Below are positions 1 through 12,065 of a stretch of DNA of 64,000 bases, one piece after another (position 1 is the stretch's first letter; each line of letters starts with the position of its first letter). The stretch comes from Mortierella sp. BCC40632 (Eukaryota > Mortierellomycota > Mortierellomycetes > Mortierellales > Mortierellaceae). The translations under genes and the position numbers were made by a program. Location: NCBI GenBank assembly GCA_011634665.1, contig WAEK01000017.1:983501-1047500 (forward strand), read 5' to 3'. A model generated the notes under the pieces. It was given only the letters and a program-made list of their open reading frames with translations. It did not search any database and was not told the origin of the DNA.

Positions 1-953
1 GTGCTTGAGTCATGGTCCGTGGGAAACCATCGAGAAGCCAGTTCTGGTCTGAACCGATCTTGTTCAACTCCTCGTCAATCAACTTGACCATGACCTCATC
101 CGATACAAAGGCACCTCCCTTCATCTCCTTGGCCGCCCGCTGACCAATCTCGGTCCCCTGTGCAATGTTCCTCCGGAGAAGATCTCCACTCGAGATCGAA
201 TTGACCTCAAAGTCCTGTTGGATCCTGCTCGACTGCGTACCCTTTCCAGAGCCCTAGGTTCAAAAGAAAGAAAGAGAGAGATTTCATGAGTCGGTTTTGT
301 TTTTTGCACAGAGAAGAAAAAGGAGAGAGGAAAAGGAGCAACACCATGAACTGCTAAAAAAAAGGCGGAAAAAAAAAAAAAACGGTTCAGCAAATCCTCT
401 GAAGATAAGTTATGGTTTCTTGATTCCTTTGGGGGGGGGAAAGGAACAGAGAAAAAGAAAGAGAGGGAGAGAAAAAACAACAACAACAAAAAGATATAAA
501 GGGAAAAAAAGCAAAGGGTCCAAGGCGGGGTGCATGTTTGTGGGGATTGAGCGCGGGGAAGGAGAAGGCGCGTGCATTTTTTTTTTTTTTTTTGCTTGTG
601 AAAATAATAATAGTAAAAAAAAAAAATTGCAACCACCACCACCACCACCACCACCAACTACTTACAGGACTACCGATAAGCAAAAGACGGAGGGGTGCAT
701 ATCCGTCAGCCATGTGGGACATGCGAAGATCTGCAGGCGAGCTAGAGATGGACCTCGAATATTTTTGGGTTAACGTGCTGGTGGCGGTCGGTTTGGCCGC
801 TGAGGAGGAGGCGGAGGCAGAGGGGAGGGTTGGACTGACAGCCGAACCGCGAGCTTGGTGCAACCATGAGCGTGGAGCATGACGCCAAAGGGATGGCGAG
901 ACGACAGACGAAGGACGGGGAGCAGCGGAAAGGAATCGGATGACAAGAGTCAT
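1..953 (-). CDS. Adenylate kinase, mitochondrial type (partial, cut by left edge)
   Basis: Nucleoside monophosphate kinase that interconverts ATP (or GTP) plus AMP with two diphosphates. Exon 1 is 953-666 (96 codons) and exon 2 is 253-1, continuing past the window edge. The 412-bp phase-0 intron splits the P-loop: exon 1 ends in LLIGSP and exon 2 begins GSGKGTQ, giving GSPGSGKGT with the lysine at about residue 100. Exon 2 shows the AMP-binding SSGDLLR motif and the LLDGFPRT motif of the family. The first ~75 residues are rich in Arg and Ser with almost no acidic residues, as expected of a mitochondrial presequence, so an AK2/AK3-like mitochondrial enzyme is likely; AK2 versus AK3 substrate class cannot be decided because the lid domain is outside the window. 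Internal Met codons near residues 78-81 could give a shorter cytosolic form. Divergent from the kynureninase gene. Confidence 0.92.
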
Positions 954-2037
954 TGGACAAGAAAGAAAAAGAAAGAGAGAGAATGGAATGAACAGATGGT
1001 TGAAATGGAGAAGAAAGGGGAGAGAAAAAAAAAAAAGGGAGAGGATGAATGCAAAAAGTAAAAAAGGAAGAGAGGGAGAGAGAGCAGAGAGAGAAGAAGA
1101 AGAAGAAAAAGAAAAGGAGAGTCACAGGGGGGAAAGAGAGAGGAAAGAGTTGATAATAAGCAACTGGGCCGACGGGTCGGATGGGGTGGATGAATGGAAT
1201 GAAGAGGTGTATGTAAGAGAGAAAGAAAGAAAGAGAGAAAGAGATAAAAGCGAAAGCGAGAAGAAAAGAGAGAGAGAGGCATGAGGCAAAGGGGGTTTAT
1301 CGTGATGATTGGTCACAGCACCGGATAAGCAGTCCTGTCCGGGCAGGAGCCCTTGGCGCCTAAAACGTGCCACCAAAAAGGTTCCTTTTAGACTTTAGAC
1401 CGACCGATAATCGTCACTCTACCTCCTCTCCTTCCTCTTCTTCCTTCACTCTTCTCTCCTCCATTCCTCCAGACTGACTTTTGTACTCCATCCCTGTTAT
1501 CCCACCGAGCGAATAGAGGAACAGTCCCGTTTACTGCCCTTCTTGTCCTTCGGAAAAAAAAAAATACAAGACCTGCAGTTCACATGGGCGCACATGGCAC
1601 GAGTCCATTTCAAGTAAAAGGCACTGAAAAGTGACCGCGAAGAGAACAGTTGAACGAACCGGGAAATCCTTTTGGGGGAATAGGGAAGGAAGAGAAGAGA
1701 TGAGAGAGAGGAAGAGAGATAGATCAGGACATGGACATGGATACATAGGAGGTACTTTCCGTCTTGGTAGTCTAACATCAACACCCGCAGAACGATGGCC
1801 CACGGACTCGGATGTAAAAAAGGTGGCAGGTTGGAGAAGGTACGAAAACCGTGAGAGATCGGATTAGAGATAGAACTGTAAGCGATGCAATTAGGCCCAA
1901 TTGGGCAACCGTAGGACCGGTAGGACAGAGAGAACAGGGCGGATGAGGAGAAAAGAGAGCCGTGCAGGGCAAGAAGGAGAGAGAGAGAGAGAAGAGAATG
2001 AGCAACGGTTCAAAGTGTACGTGTACGTGGATGAATG

Positions 2038-2106
<69 letters not shown>

Positions 2107-2297
2107 AAGTCTACCAATTCGTCAATCACTTAAGAGGCACTTTTTGCTGGAATTCCCACACTTGTGCGTGTCCTAGCCATGGCTGCCCCTTCTTTCATCA
2201 TCCCCATTCCTCGCCCCAACAACTCTCTCCTCCTCCTCTTCCTTCACATCTGCATCATTTCCTTCATTGTCCTCATCTGTTTCGTCATTCATCCAGC
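954..2297. other. Divergent intergenic region, adenylate kinase / kynureninase
   Basis: About 1.3 kb shared by two divergent promoters. It holds purine-rich low-complexity sequence on the plus strand (960-1280), a reverse CCAAT-type pentamer near 1302-1307, and the long GA repeat at 2041-2098. The last 130 bases before the kynureninase ATG are strongly pyrimidine-rich (CTCTCCTCCTCTTCC-like), as is common just upstream of fungal start codons. No further gene is visible. Confidence 0.6.
2041..2098. repeat. (GA)29 microsatellite
   Basis: Uninterrupted AG dinucleotides over 58 bases, 200 bp upstream of the kynureninase start codon. Confidence 0.98.
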
Positions 2298-3270
2298 ATG
2301 ACCTCCGCCACCAAGATCAGTCCCCAGGACCAGCTCGAGCAGTTCCTTGTCAAGTCAGGTGCCAAGTCGTTCCTGGACCCTGCCTTTGCCCAGTTTATGG
2401 ATGAACACGATCCACTCAAGCACTTGCGCGACGAGTTTGTCATCCCCAAGCGCGGCCAGATTGCTCCAGGTAAAGAAAAGAAAGAAAAAATAAAAAAGAA
2501 AAAGAAAGGGGTCCTGTTTTCAATCTAGATCTAGGAAAGCAGGGAAGATAAGGTGAGGCTTGACTGCTTAACTAAACCCGTGTCCTCTTTTCTTTTCTTT
2601 TTTTCAGGCGCAGATCGCCCCGACGAGAGCTGCATCTACTTTTGCGGCAACTCTCTCGGTCTCCTCCCCAAGCCCGTCTCTCGTATCGTTCAGGAAGAAC
2701 TCCAACAATGGGGTGAGGGTGGTGTCAACTCGCATTTCTCTCATCGATTTGGTCGCCCTTGGGTCCGGATTGAAGAAACGGTCCAACGTCAATCCGCAAA
2801 ACTTGTCGGTGCTCTACCGGATGAAGTCGCCATCATGAACACTCTGACTTCCAACCTTCATACGTTGTTGTCTGCCTTTTATACCCCTTCCAAGGCGCCT
2901 GGTGGTCGTCACAAGATTTTGATTGAAGCCAAGGCCTTTCCTTCTGATCATTATGCGGTCGAGTCCCAGATCCGGTGGCATGGATTGGATCCCAAGGAAT
3001 CATTGATCTGTCAGGCTCCACGTGAGGGTGAATTCCTGTTGAGGACCGAAGATATCTTGGAGACGATTGAGAAGCAAGGACATGAGATTGCTGTTGTTTG
3101 TTTCTCTGGTGTCCAGTTTTACACGGGCCAGTACTTTGAGATGGAAAAGATCACCAAGGCCGCTCAAGCCAAGGTAAGGAAGCTCTTTCTTTCTTGCCTA
3201 AAAACAAAAACGGGGCTTTTCAAACGCTGTATTTCATCCGACTTACCCCTATTGATTTCTTCTACTTTTT

Positions 3271-3314
<44 letters not shown>

Positions 3315-3651
3315 TTTTTTTTCTTCATCTCCTTCTCGTGCCCAATTGACTGAATAGGGATGTCTTGTTGGATGGGATTTGGCGCATGCGGCCGGAAATG
3401 TGCCTGTGCAATTGCACGATTGGAACGTTGATTTCGCTTGTTGGTGTTCTTACAAGTACCTGAACTCGGGTCCTGGAGGCATTGCTGGCATCTTTGTGCA
3501 TGAACGACATGCCAACAATTTCGAGCGCAACCGACTTGCGGGTTGGTGGGGTCATGATAAGGTCACACGTTTTGAAATGGTCAATGGTAACGTCTTTCTC
3601 TCTCCCTCTCTCCCTCTCTCTTTGTATATAATCGCATATTATCCTTCACAT

Positions 3652-3693
<42 letters not shown>

Positions 3694-4256
3694 ATTCGCA
3701 AATGTCAAATGGAGATTGTCCTGGACCTGGAAAACAACAGCAACAACAGCCCTTTCCTTATCTCTAATTGTTATCTGGGTCTGTTTATCTTTCTTCCTCT
3801 CTCTCTCTCTCTTTTACTATCTCTCTTTATCCTTCAGAGTTCAAGCCAATGCCTGGTGCCGCTGGTTTCCAGCACTCGAACCCATCTGTGTTGACGACTG
3901 CAGCGCTCTTGGGATCCTTGACAGTTTTTGAACAAACCTCGATGCAAGAGATGCGTACCAAATCCTTCTTGCTCACAGGATACCTTTATTCACTTTTGAG
4001 TCAAGAATTCTCTCGAGATGTTCTTGAGATCATCACACCCTCGAATCCCGAACATCGAGGGTGTCAACTGAGCTTGGTCTTTAAACAGAACAAGATGGTA
4101 GAGATTTTTGAAGGATTGGCAAAGAAGGCGATCATTGGAGATGAACGAAAGCCGGACGTGATTCGGTTTGCACCAACCCCACTTTATAACCGATATGAGG
4201 ACGTGTATGAGTTTGTTCTAGAGCTTAAGAAATTGGTGGCCGAGGTGTACCACTAA
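2298..4256 (+). CDS. KYNU: Kynureninase (L-kynurenine hydrolase)
   Basis: PLP-dependent enzyme of tryptophan catabolism that cleaves kynurenine or 3-hydroxykynurenine to anthranilate or 3-hydroxyanthranilate plus alanine, feeding de novo NAD synthesis (yeast BNA5). Four exons: 2298-2469, 2608-3173, 3358-3586 and 3838-4256; introns are 138, 184 and 251 bp, all GT-AG, and phases close to a 461-residue protein, close to the ~465 of animal KYNU. Diagnostic blocks are GNSLGLLPK, the WDLAHAAGN segment (Asp253, His256) and [14 protein letters not shown] with the PLP-Schiff-base lysine at 279. The ATG at 2298 follows a pyrimidine-rich leader and begins [16 protein letters not shown], where homology would be expected to start. 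Introns 2 and 3 carry a (TTTC) tract and a 39-T run. Confidence 0.97.
3271..3312. repeat. (TTTC)n tetranucleotide tract in kynureninase intron 2
   Basis: About ten TTTC units ending in a T run, directly upstream of the exon-3 acceptor (TAG at 3355-3357), where it may serve as polypyrimidine tract. Confidence 0.95.
3654..3692. repeat. Poly-T run (39) in kynureninase intron 3
   Basis: Uninterrupted thymidines inside the 251-bp intron. Its true length is hard to be sure of from any sequencing method. Confidence 0.95.
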
Positions 4257-4779
4257 GACAGAGGGATGATTGATAGAGAAGAAGTAGAGAGCGAGAGCGA
4301 GACCGAGTGTGTATGTGTGAGTGTGTGTGTGTGTGTTTGAGTGAGTGAGTGAGTGTGTAAGAGAGAGAGAGAGAGAGAGAAGGTCTGGACTTTTTTTGCT
4401 TTTTTGTGGTAGTCCATAGAAATAAACGCTCTTTTTCTGTTTATGTCTACACTATCTCTCACGAGTCCCGAAGAATGACCCAAGACGTTTTTTCTTTTTT
4501 TTTTTTTTCAATGTTTAGACTTTTTTTTCCTTTTTTTCGTTTTTATTATTTGTTGTACAAAAAAAGAAAGGATGCATATGGGTACCTATAAAAAATAAAA
4601 AGAGATAACAGAGAGAGAGAGAGGGAGAGAGAGAGAGTCGAACCCTTGGTATACGAATGACACGAGCGTGACGGGATATGTTGCTGTTGATGATGATGAT
4701 GATGGTGATGATGATTGTTGTTTACTTGTGATTGTTCGTCGTTGTCGTTGTTTGGTCCAACCTTTTTTTTTTTTTTCTT
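4257..4779. other. Convergent 3' region, kynureninase / arrestin-like gene
   Basis: Low-complexity GA, GT and T-rich sequence between two stop codons. It contains a (GT/GAGT) block at 4310-4360, GA repeats at 4362-4380 and 4608-4635, and a polyadenylation-type hexamer at 4421. No gene is visible. Confidence 0.7.
4421..4426 (+). terminator. Polyadenylation signal AATAAA for kynureninase
   Basis: AATAAA 165 bases after the stop codon, followed by T-rich sequence. Confidence 0.5.
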
Positions 4780-6802
4780 TTAGGCAGAGACCAACCTGGA
4801 AGGAACAAGCCGAGCTTCAGCTCTAGATAACGTCGTCTCTGGTTCCTCCAATGGAGACTCCAACAACGTCGCTCTGGGTCCATCATTAATATTATGATGA
4901 TTGGTATTATCAAATGGAGTCATGGTCGAAGCTGCAATCGCTCCATAAGGTGGTGGCGAAAATAAACTCCGATGTGTTGGAGTGGATTGTGGAAAAGATG
5001 AATGTCGCCTAGGAACATCCACTCGGGATTGCCCTCCTCCACTTGTACTCCCCCTGAATTCAGGTTGAGACGAACGACTCCATCGACGTCGGTCTATTTC
5101 TTGGTTTCCGAAACCGACAGTCGAGCTCGGAGAAGGAGAGGCTCCCATGGATGAAAAGAAGGAAGGTGAAAAGGGTGACACGGGTGAACTGGGGACAGAG
5201 GAAGACACGGAACCTTCCGAGGTAGGAAACCGGATCAAGGTCTCGACGGGGGAGGCCATGGCCATGGAGGAGGAAGGTCCTAAGGACGTCATAATGCCCA
5301 GAGCATCCAAGACATCGGCTGTCTCTGCATCCGTCTCTTGTACTTCATCCCCAACCATGAGGAGGACAGTGCCCTCACGGTCGGCGTACATGGGTAGAGG
5401 GAGGATACCCTCTACATCTTCATCGTCATCGTCGTCGGGGTCGCTGCCATGGAGGCCCGAGTCGTCATGGTGGGGAGGAATGATACCATCTCCGAAATAA
5501 GCTTGGATGCGACTTCTCCGCTGCCGGAATTGTCTGTAGAGAGCACGATGGCGCTGCTGAAGGTTGCACAGGACAGGGACGGTGTCCTCGCCCAAGGTAG
5601 GGTGGATTTGAATGGGGAAGGAGAGCTGAAGATCACGCTCTTTGGAGAGGGATTGATCAAAGCGGATGAGGATGCGGAGCTTGTGGGAGACGCCGAGAAT
5701 GTTGGGCCAAGGGATGGCGGTGGACTCGAGAACAGTGCTTGGCTGGAGGATCTGGAGGCGTTCAGGGGCAGGGAAGTGATGCCAGGTGTTGGTGGGCGAG
5801 GCGTTGTCTAGTTGGCAGTAGTGTGTGACGGCCGTGCTGATGATCGAAGAAGTCACCACGGGCACCTTGAGCTCAAACCTACCCACAGATCACACGCACA
5901 CACAGGATTCGGGAGCGAATCAGAAGACGAGGAGAGAGAGGAGAGAGGAAGAGGAAGAGAAGGAGAAGAAAGAGGTCAGTTCGAGAAATAATAATAAATA
6001 AATTGTATTATATTTAAAAAAGAAAAAATGCGTGTGTGTGTGTGTGCTTAATTGCACAAGCCAAAAAAGAATACAGAAGACAGGACAAGAGACAAGACAC
6101 AAGAAAAAAAAAAAAAAAAAATGCATCGCCAGGAGGGCTCTCTTGTAGAGAGGACTGAATTCCACTCAAAGCATAGACTCTCTTTTCTCTCTTTGGGATG
6201 TTTAAAAAAAAAAAAAAAGCATTGGATTGGAAAAGACAGTTTTACCTTTGGTGCTCATCCTCAACAATATAGTACTCGACCTGCTTAACTTTAAGATGGT
6301 CCTGATGTGTCCTCCATTTGCCCTCAAATCCAAACTGCAGTTCCTGCAGTCGGCGCAGGTCCAGCTGCTTGGGCACATGAAACTGAAAATCAATCTTGCC
6401 TCGTCGCTTTCCATGATACGAATGGTCCTCACTCTGTCGCCAGTCGATTGGGTCTTGCCATGCTTGCACCTGGAAGGGGATGGCGACCGTCATCCTGTTG
6501 TTGACAAGAATGTCTCGTCTACTCATGACCAATGTCGCTATCAAAGTGTAAACAATCGTCGAATCCCCGGCAAGGGTCTTCATTGGCCCCGAAGGAAGTG
6601 GCAAGGGGGGTAGATCCAGGTTTGGGGAACGGTCAGGGTCAATATTGTTGAGATGTGAAGGGAATTCGATTGTAAAGTCAATGTCATTGACACCCTTTAC
6701 GAGCTGGTTCATCGTGGACGTCGACGTTGTCATGGTTTCTGTTGGTCTTGGGGAAACAGCTGGGGTTTGAGTTGGGGGAAGGGTTGGGGTCGAGACTGCT
6801 GC

Positions 6803-6834
<32 letters not shown>

Positions 6835-7489
6835 GGTCCTGTGATTCTGGCTGAGAGACAGCTGCAGAGGAAGGATTGATAGAGGATGCGGAGAAGAGTG
6901 GGGTAGAAGATGGCTGTGGTGGGTCGGACATCGTCAGAGCGATTGTTGTTTGTAGAGATGGACCCGGCTCGATTCTTGTACTCTCGAGTGAATCTGAACT
7001 AATGTGCTCTTCTGCTTCTGCTTCTGCTTCTGCCTCTGCTTCTATTGCTGCTGCAGGCGCACCTGCTCCTGATCCCGGTACAACAGCTCGCTCTCTCCTC
7101 TCGTCTGCCTCGGACTCAGAATATACATAGGGAGGACTCTCGAGGAGGAAAGGGGGGTTTAGCTCAAGTGAAGGAAACTGCTGTGGTGTCTCAATATTTC
7201 GTGGCGATGCAGATGGACTCTGGGCAGTAGAGTCGCGGACAATGGACTTTGTCGCGTGGAGAAAGACTTGCTTGGCCCTGACTGTCTTGGGGCCTTGTCG
7301 GCGCTCGACCCGGGCTACGCCCTTGGCAGTGAGCTCTAGAGACTTGTATTGACAGGGCCGTTTGGCAATGATTCGGATTTTGCCAGAGAGCACACATGTC
7401 TGTGAATGTTGGACACAAAAATCAACCTTGGCCGAGATGGGCAAGATATCAAGGGCTGTGACAAGGCCGTTGAAGAGTTGCGCGACCAT
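4780..7489 (-). CDS. Arrestin-related trafficking adaptor with PY motif
   Basis: Alpha-arrestin-type protein expected to link plasma-membrane cargo to a Rsp5/NEDD4 ubiquitin ligase for endocytosis. Exon 1 is 7489-6246 and exon 2 is 5878-4780; the 367-bp phase-2 GT-AG intron joins the arrestin N- and C-domains into 780 residues. The N-terminal part has the arrestin strand pattern ([20 protein letters not shown], about residues 35-55), then a ~200-residue disordered insertion with Glu-Ala and poly-Ala runs, then the rest of the arrestin core ([23 protein letters not shown]). Exon 2 begins [11 protein letters not shown] and runs into a Ser/Pro tail containing PPPY at residues 723-726, a canonical WW-domain ligand. 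The ATG gives [15 protein letters not shown], directly before the first arrestin strand. Exact ART/ARRDC subfamily is not resolved. Confidence 0.85.
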
Positions 7490-7662
7490 GGGAGAGGGAG
7501 AGGAAGGGGAGGAGGAGGGGAGGGAAGGGAGAGAGAGAGAGAGAGAGAGAGAGAGGAGCGGTGGACAAAATCAGGCCAGGCCAGGTCAGGAGGATTGGCG
7601 GGAAAGAACGCAACAAAAAAAGAGAAAGAGATATATATAGAGAGAAATACAGAGAAAGAAGA

Positions 7663-7781
<119 letters not shown>

Positions 7782-8336
7782 AAGACGACAAAACGATAAA
7801 AAAAGATAAAAGGCACCATGGCGTCAATAGGCTGACAAACAGGATAGAAACCCAGGAGAGAGAGAGAGAGAGAAAGAGAGAATCAAGCAGGCGGGGATGA
7901 GGTGAGGTGAGAAAAGAGTGAGAATGATGGTCGTGTGTCCGAGCTGAGACTCAAAATAGGCGTGGAGCGTGAGAAGGGAGCCAGCAACGGTTGCGGAAAG
8001 TGAGCCGAGAGGAGGGGATGGGCGGAGCTTTGAGATGGAGCAGGGATGGAGCAGAATGAGAGACTAGCAAAAAATGACACTGCAGGGTGTCCAGATGAAT
8101 GAAGCAATGGAGATGAATGGATGGAAGAAAGAGAGAAAGAAAAGAAAGAGAGAGAGAAATAGGAGAGAGAGAGAGAGAGAGAGAGAGCAAGAGAGAAAGA
8201 GGACAAACAAACAACAACAGGTTGGAGAAATAAAAGTAAGAGTGCGATAGATTGATAAACAAGTATGGAGATAGATACCCAGCAGCTTTGATTTGGAGAA
8301 GAAGAGAGACTATGCTGCGGGGGGAGAAGAAGAAGG

Positions 8337-8368
<32 letters not shown>

Positions 8369-8797
8369 GCACGGGCGATGGCGGTGGAAGCGAAGGAGGG
8401 AGAGGGAACGAATGGGGCAATGGGGCTAGGGGAGAGAGAACAGGGTTGCATAGCGCACATACACAATCCACACAGGAGAGAGAGAGAGAGAGAGAGAGTG
8501 AGTGAGAGAAAAGATACGCGCATTTAGGAGAGAAATGATATCTTTCTCACTTTCGCTGGATGACATTATCCGGGGCCTGTGACCCATCTGAGTCTTTCTT
8601 CTTCTATCGGAGGAAGAGAGGTGGAAGAGAGGAGAAATAGGGCCGAGATGAGGCCGAGGCGAGGCGGGGAGAGGAAAGAAAGGGTGGTCACGCGTTGGTT
8701 TGAGGATACTGATACGCCACCAAGGCTATTTTCTATTTTCCTGAGCCACGCGGCATTCGTCGCTCGCTCGTGTTTGCTCGTCTCTTCCTCTTTAGTC

Positions 8798-8850
8798 CGT
8801 TCGTTCGTTTTCGTTCGTTCGTTCGCTCGTTCGCTCGTTCTCGTTCGTCG
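8798..8850. repeat. TTCG/CTCG tetranucleotide repeat
   Basis: Interrupted CGTT/CGCT tetramers, unusually CpG-rich compared with the surrounding GA/CT repeats. Confidence 0.9.
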
Positions 8851-8913
8851 GTTTTTATATATGTAATATTTTCTCTGCTCCGACAGTAGGACGACAGAGC
8901 CATCGGCGCAGTC

Positions 8914-8962
8914 GCCTCCTGCCTCCTGCCTCCTGCCTCCTGCCTCCTGCCTCCTGCCTCCT
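8914..8962. repeat. GCCTCCT heptamer repeat, seven units
   Basis: Seven perfect tandem GCCTCCT units (49 bases), followed by degenerate copies up to about 8990. Confidence 0.95.
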
Positions 8963-9730
8963 CTTGCCTCCTACCACCCTACCTCCTAACCTATTGCCCT
9001 TCTTTTTGTGCAAGCACCCTGAAGGGTCCAACCAGTCAAATAAGGTGGTGCCCAGGTTTCTGTCTCTCATCCATTCACGCGCATGGACATTCATCCACAC
9101 CGCAGACATGCGTCATGGCAAAAGAGAGAAGAAATAAAAGAGACTGCGCTTCCTACTCCTAGTTCTAGAATGAGATGAGGTCTGTGGATTAGGCTGAACA
9201 ATGAGTTTAGAGAAGAAGAGTAGACCGCGATGAATTTACAAAAAAAAAAAAAAAAAAAAAAAAAAAACAAGGGTTGGGACACACACTCCCGCGCATTGAA
9301 GAAAGGGGGGAGAGGTATTTGTTCTCCCTACTGGTAAGAAGAAGAAGAAGAAGAGAAGAAAAAAAAAAAAGTGCCCGCACATAAAACAATCACATGCTGA
9401 AGGCAACATGTCTCTATACGAAACCAAAACGGGAAGACAAAAGGGTTCTCTCACTCACACTCACTCACTCACTCACTCTGACTCTCTCTCTCTCTCTCTC
9501 ACTTGCTCTACCACTCTCTTTTTTAGCTCTTCTCCTTCTTTCTTTTCTTCTCTCTTTCCTTCTCCCTTTTTTTTATCCTCCCACAGCCTATCACTGACTT
9601 TACACTCTCACACACACTCTCTCTCCTCCCATCCATCCGTCACCATCTCCTCACCCAAGTCAAGCACCCTCGAAAGGACAAACTATTCGACAATTAGCTA
9701 CAAACATTCTCTGTCTCTCTAGACCCTACC

Positions 9731-10598
9731 ATGTCTGCCCTGGGCTGCATCAACCTATACTTTGTGCGTCATGGCCAACGTCTCGACCATGTTGACCCTG
9801 CCTGGGCCCTGACTACTCCAACCCCTCAGGATCCACCTCTCACAGATTTGGGCAAGCACCAGGCCAGACTCGCCGGTACAGCTCTCCGACAACTCACCGT
9901 TCAAGGAAGAGGGAAAAAAAGAAGAGGAGATCCTTCCAACCATGAGAACGATCCTTTGATCGCTGCCTTTCAGCGAATGACGCCACCAGAGTCTCCCGAA
10001 GCAGACGCAATTTGTCAAGAAACAGAAGACTACCCTTCTTCTCCTTCATCTTTTACCCTTTCTGCTTCGCCTCCTCCTCCTCCTCCACAACAACAACAAC
10101 AACAACAACCGCAGCAGCAGTTTTATTCATCTCAGGAATCGCCCATCAAGCAGAGACCTCACCATTATGCGATCGTGACCAGCCCCTTCCTTCGATGTGC
10201 TCAGACAGCCATTGAACTCAGCATCGGACTTCGGGCAGCAACAGACTCAGCAGCAGATGCTTCGGCCAGCGATGATGTTTCGTCTCAGCCGACTACCAAA
10301 GACATGGTGACCATTGCTGTTGAACCAGGATTGGCAGGCAAGTAGCATTTTGTCGATTTCTCTTTTCTTTTCTCAAGGCTGAGAAAAAAGAAAAAACGGG
10401 GGCGATACTCGGTTGATTTTCATTTCCTGGCCTGGTGGGTGGCAGGGCGTCAATGAAGAACTCTTTTCTCCCTCCACAGACAAGAGATGCAAAGATGCGG
10501 TAGCACGGGATGCAGGAAGGACAAAAGGGAGTCAAGCAATTTCACTCTCTCGGATGGTGACCGTCATGTGTTTGAGTCTAACATGAAGATCTGTGCGT

Positions 10599-10636
<38 letters not shown>

Positions 10637-11333
10637 TTTCGTGACTGAAAACACACACACACAAACACCATCTAACAGAATGGCTCTCGCTCGAGTATGT
10701 ACCCGAACCAGTACCCGAGTCAATCATTGTCCAGCGGATGCAAGAGTTTGCGATGGCAAGGAAGGAGCATGAACCATACTACTCGATCGATTGGAAATAT
10801 ACCCCGCACACTCGGAAGCTCCCCTCTTGGCCAGAGACACGTGAAGAGATGCAACCGAGACTTGACAACACCTTGCAACATACCCTTCAGTTTTACTCGA
10901 CTCTTCTCGCCAAAACCAATCTTCATCGTCAGGAAAGAGATTTGTCCATTGTCTTTATCACTCACGCCTCACCTGTCAATGGCAAGTGTCTGACTGTTGA
11001 TGCGTCTTTTTTTTTTTTGTTTACTTGCTCTCATCATCATGACATGTACCTCTCCCCCTTCTCCTTTCCTTTTCTTGTTCTCTGTTAACGATTGATTTTT
11101 TTTTTTTATTAATAGCATTGCTGGAGGGTTGCATGCAGAGACCCATTCTTGTTCCGGTACCCACTAGTTCGATCACACGCTGTCGTTGGACGCCTCTGAG
11201 TGTTGAAGATGAGGAAGAGATTTTATCACAGACATCGCCATTTTCATCACTTGACCAGAGAACTCAGACCATTGCAGGAGAACCTGGTCGCTGGACCTTG
11301 GATATTCAGACCTATACCCGCCACCTCGAATAG
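9731..11333 (+). CDS. Histidine phosphatase superfamily (phosphoglycerate-mutase-like) protein
   Basis: Protein with the phosphoglycerate mutase/acid phosphatase fold that uses a phospho-histidine intermediate. Exons are 9731-10337, 10679-10981 and 11116-11333 (375 residues). The RHG motif is at residues 13-15 (catalytic His14), the TSPFLRCAQTA helix follows a proline- and glutamine-rich insertion (six Pro then Gln runs), the EPGL-EW motif spans the first junction, and the second catalytic His is in THASPVN (His298). The EPGLxEW motif places it near UBASH3/TULA and the fungal Ynl108c/Tfc7 group rather than near glycolytic mutases; a TFIIIC link cannot be shown. Both introns (341 and 134 bp) start with GCAAGT instead of GT, and both phase-1 joins restore family motifs. 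Substrate unknown. Confidence 0.88.
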
Positions 11334-11496
11334 AGAGAGTAGGCCATTTTTTTTTTCTCGTTGTTGTTGTTGTTGTTGTTGTAGTCGTCACTTCCCATGA
11401 CCCGAAAGGGTGAGTGAGTGAGTGAGTGAGTGAGTGTGTGTGTGCAATAGTTCTTTTTTTACCCTTCTCCATATAGATCCAAATACTTCTCCAGCT

Positions 11497-11528
<32 letters not shown>

Positions 11529-12065
11529 TCTCTCCATCCTCTCCTCCTCTGTCTGTCTGTTGATTTGTTTCTCAATCTAGAGAACATTGGAATTCAGGGG
11601 GAGATCAAATTGTAAAGTACATAGTAGTAAAAAAAAAAAAAAAAAAAAAAAAATCCAGTTTTATGGTTTTATTGAAAAAGGGAGGGAGGGGAGAGAAGCA
11701 TCGCTTTTTTTTTTTTTTTTTTTTGCATGATTTGATTGGCTTGGGATGATGATACTTGAGGGGTTTTTTTTTTTTTTTCAGCAGAGTGATCTCGAGGTCA
11801 CTCTGTTGTCCAAGGGCTCTTGTGATCGCATAGACAATCTCTGCAAATTTGGGGCACACATCCCGATATTTCCAAAACCCAAATCCGCCTAGTTCTTCTC
11901 CTTCTCCTTCTCCTTCTTCTTCCATCATCTCTTCTCCCTCCCCATCTTCTTCACCGTCAGCTTCCTCATCATCATCATCATCGTATTTCATCATCTTTTT
12001 TTGCTCTCCGGCAAAAAATCTCCTCGTTTTATTCTCTCCCCTTTCGATTTTTCCTCAGCCATTTT
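11334..12065. other. Convergent 3' region, phosphatase / BTB genes
   Basis: Contains (TTG) and GTGA repeats, a CT tract (11500-11540), three T/A homopolymers and, on the minus strand at about 11994-11780, an open frame with an acidic run followed by FGFWKYRDVCPKFAEIVYAI-like sequence. That frame could be an extra 3' exon of the BTB gene: a donor GTCAGG after codon EE near 12106 and an acceptor AAAAAG before 11994 are in phase. It is not required by the model given. Confidence 0.45.

Noticed and set aside
4608..4700. T-arm-like GTTCGACTC on the minus strand suggesting a tRNA
   Set aside because: No acceptor stem, anticodon arm or D-arm can be paired around it.
8911..8990. Short regular repeats that might look like a CRISPR array
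   Set aside because: Units are 7 bases with no spacers, in a eukaryotic context.
10478..10598. Possible middle exon of the phosphatase gene after CTCCACAG at 10472-10479
   Set aside because: In the phase set by exon 1 it hits a stop, and including it destroys the EPGLxEW motif that direct joining to 10679 restores.
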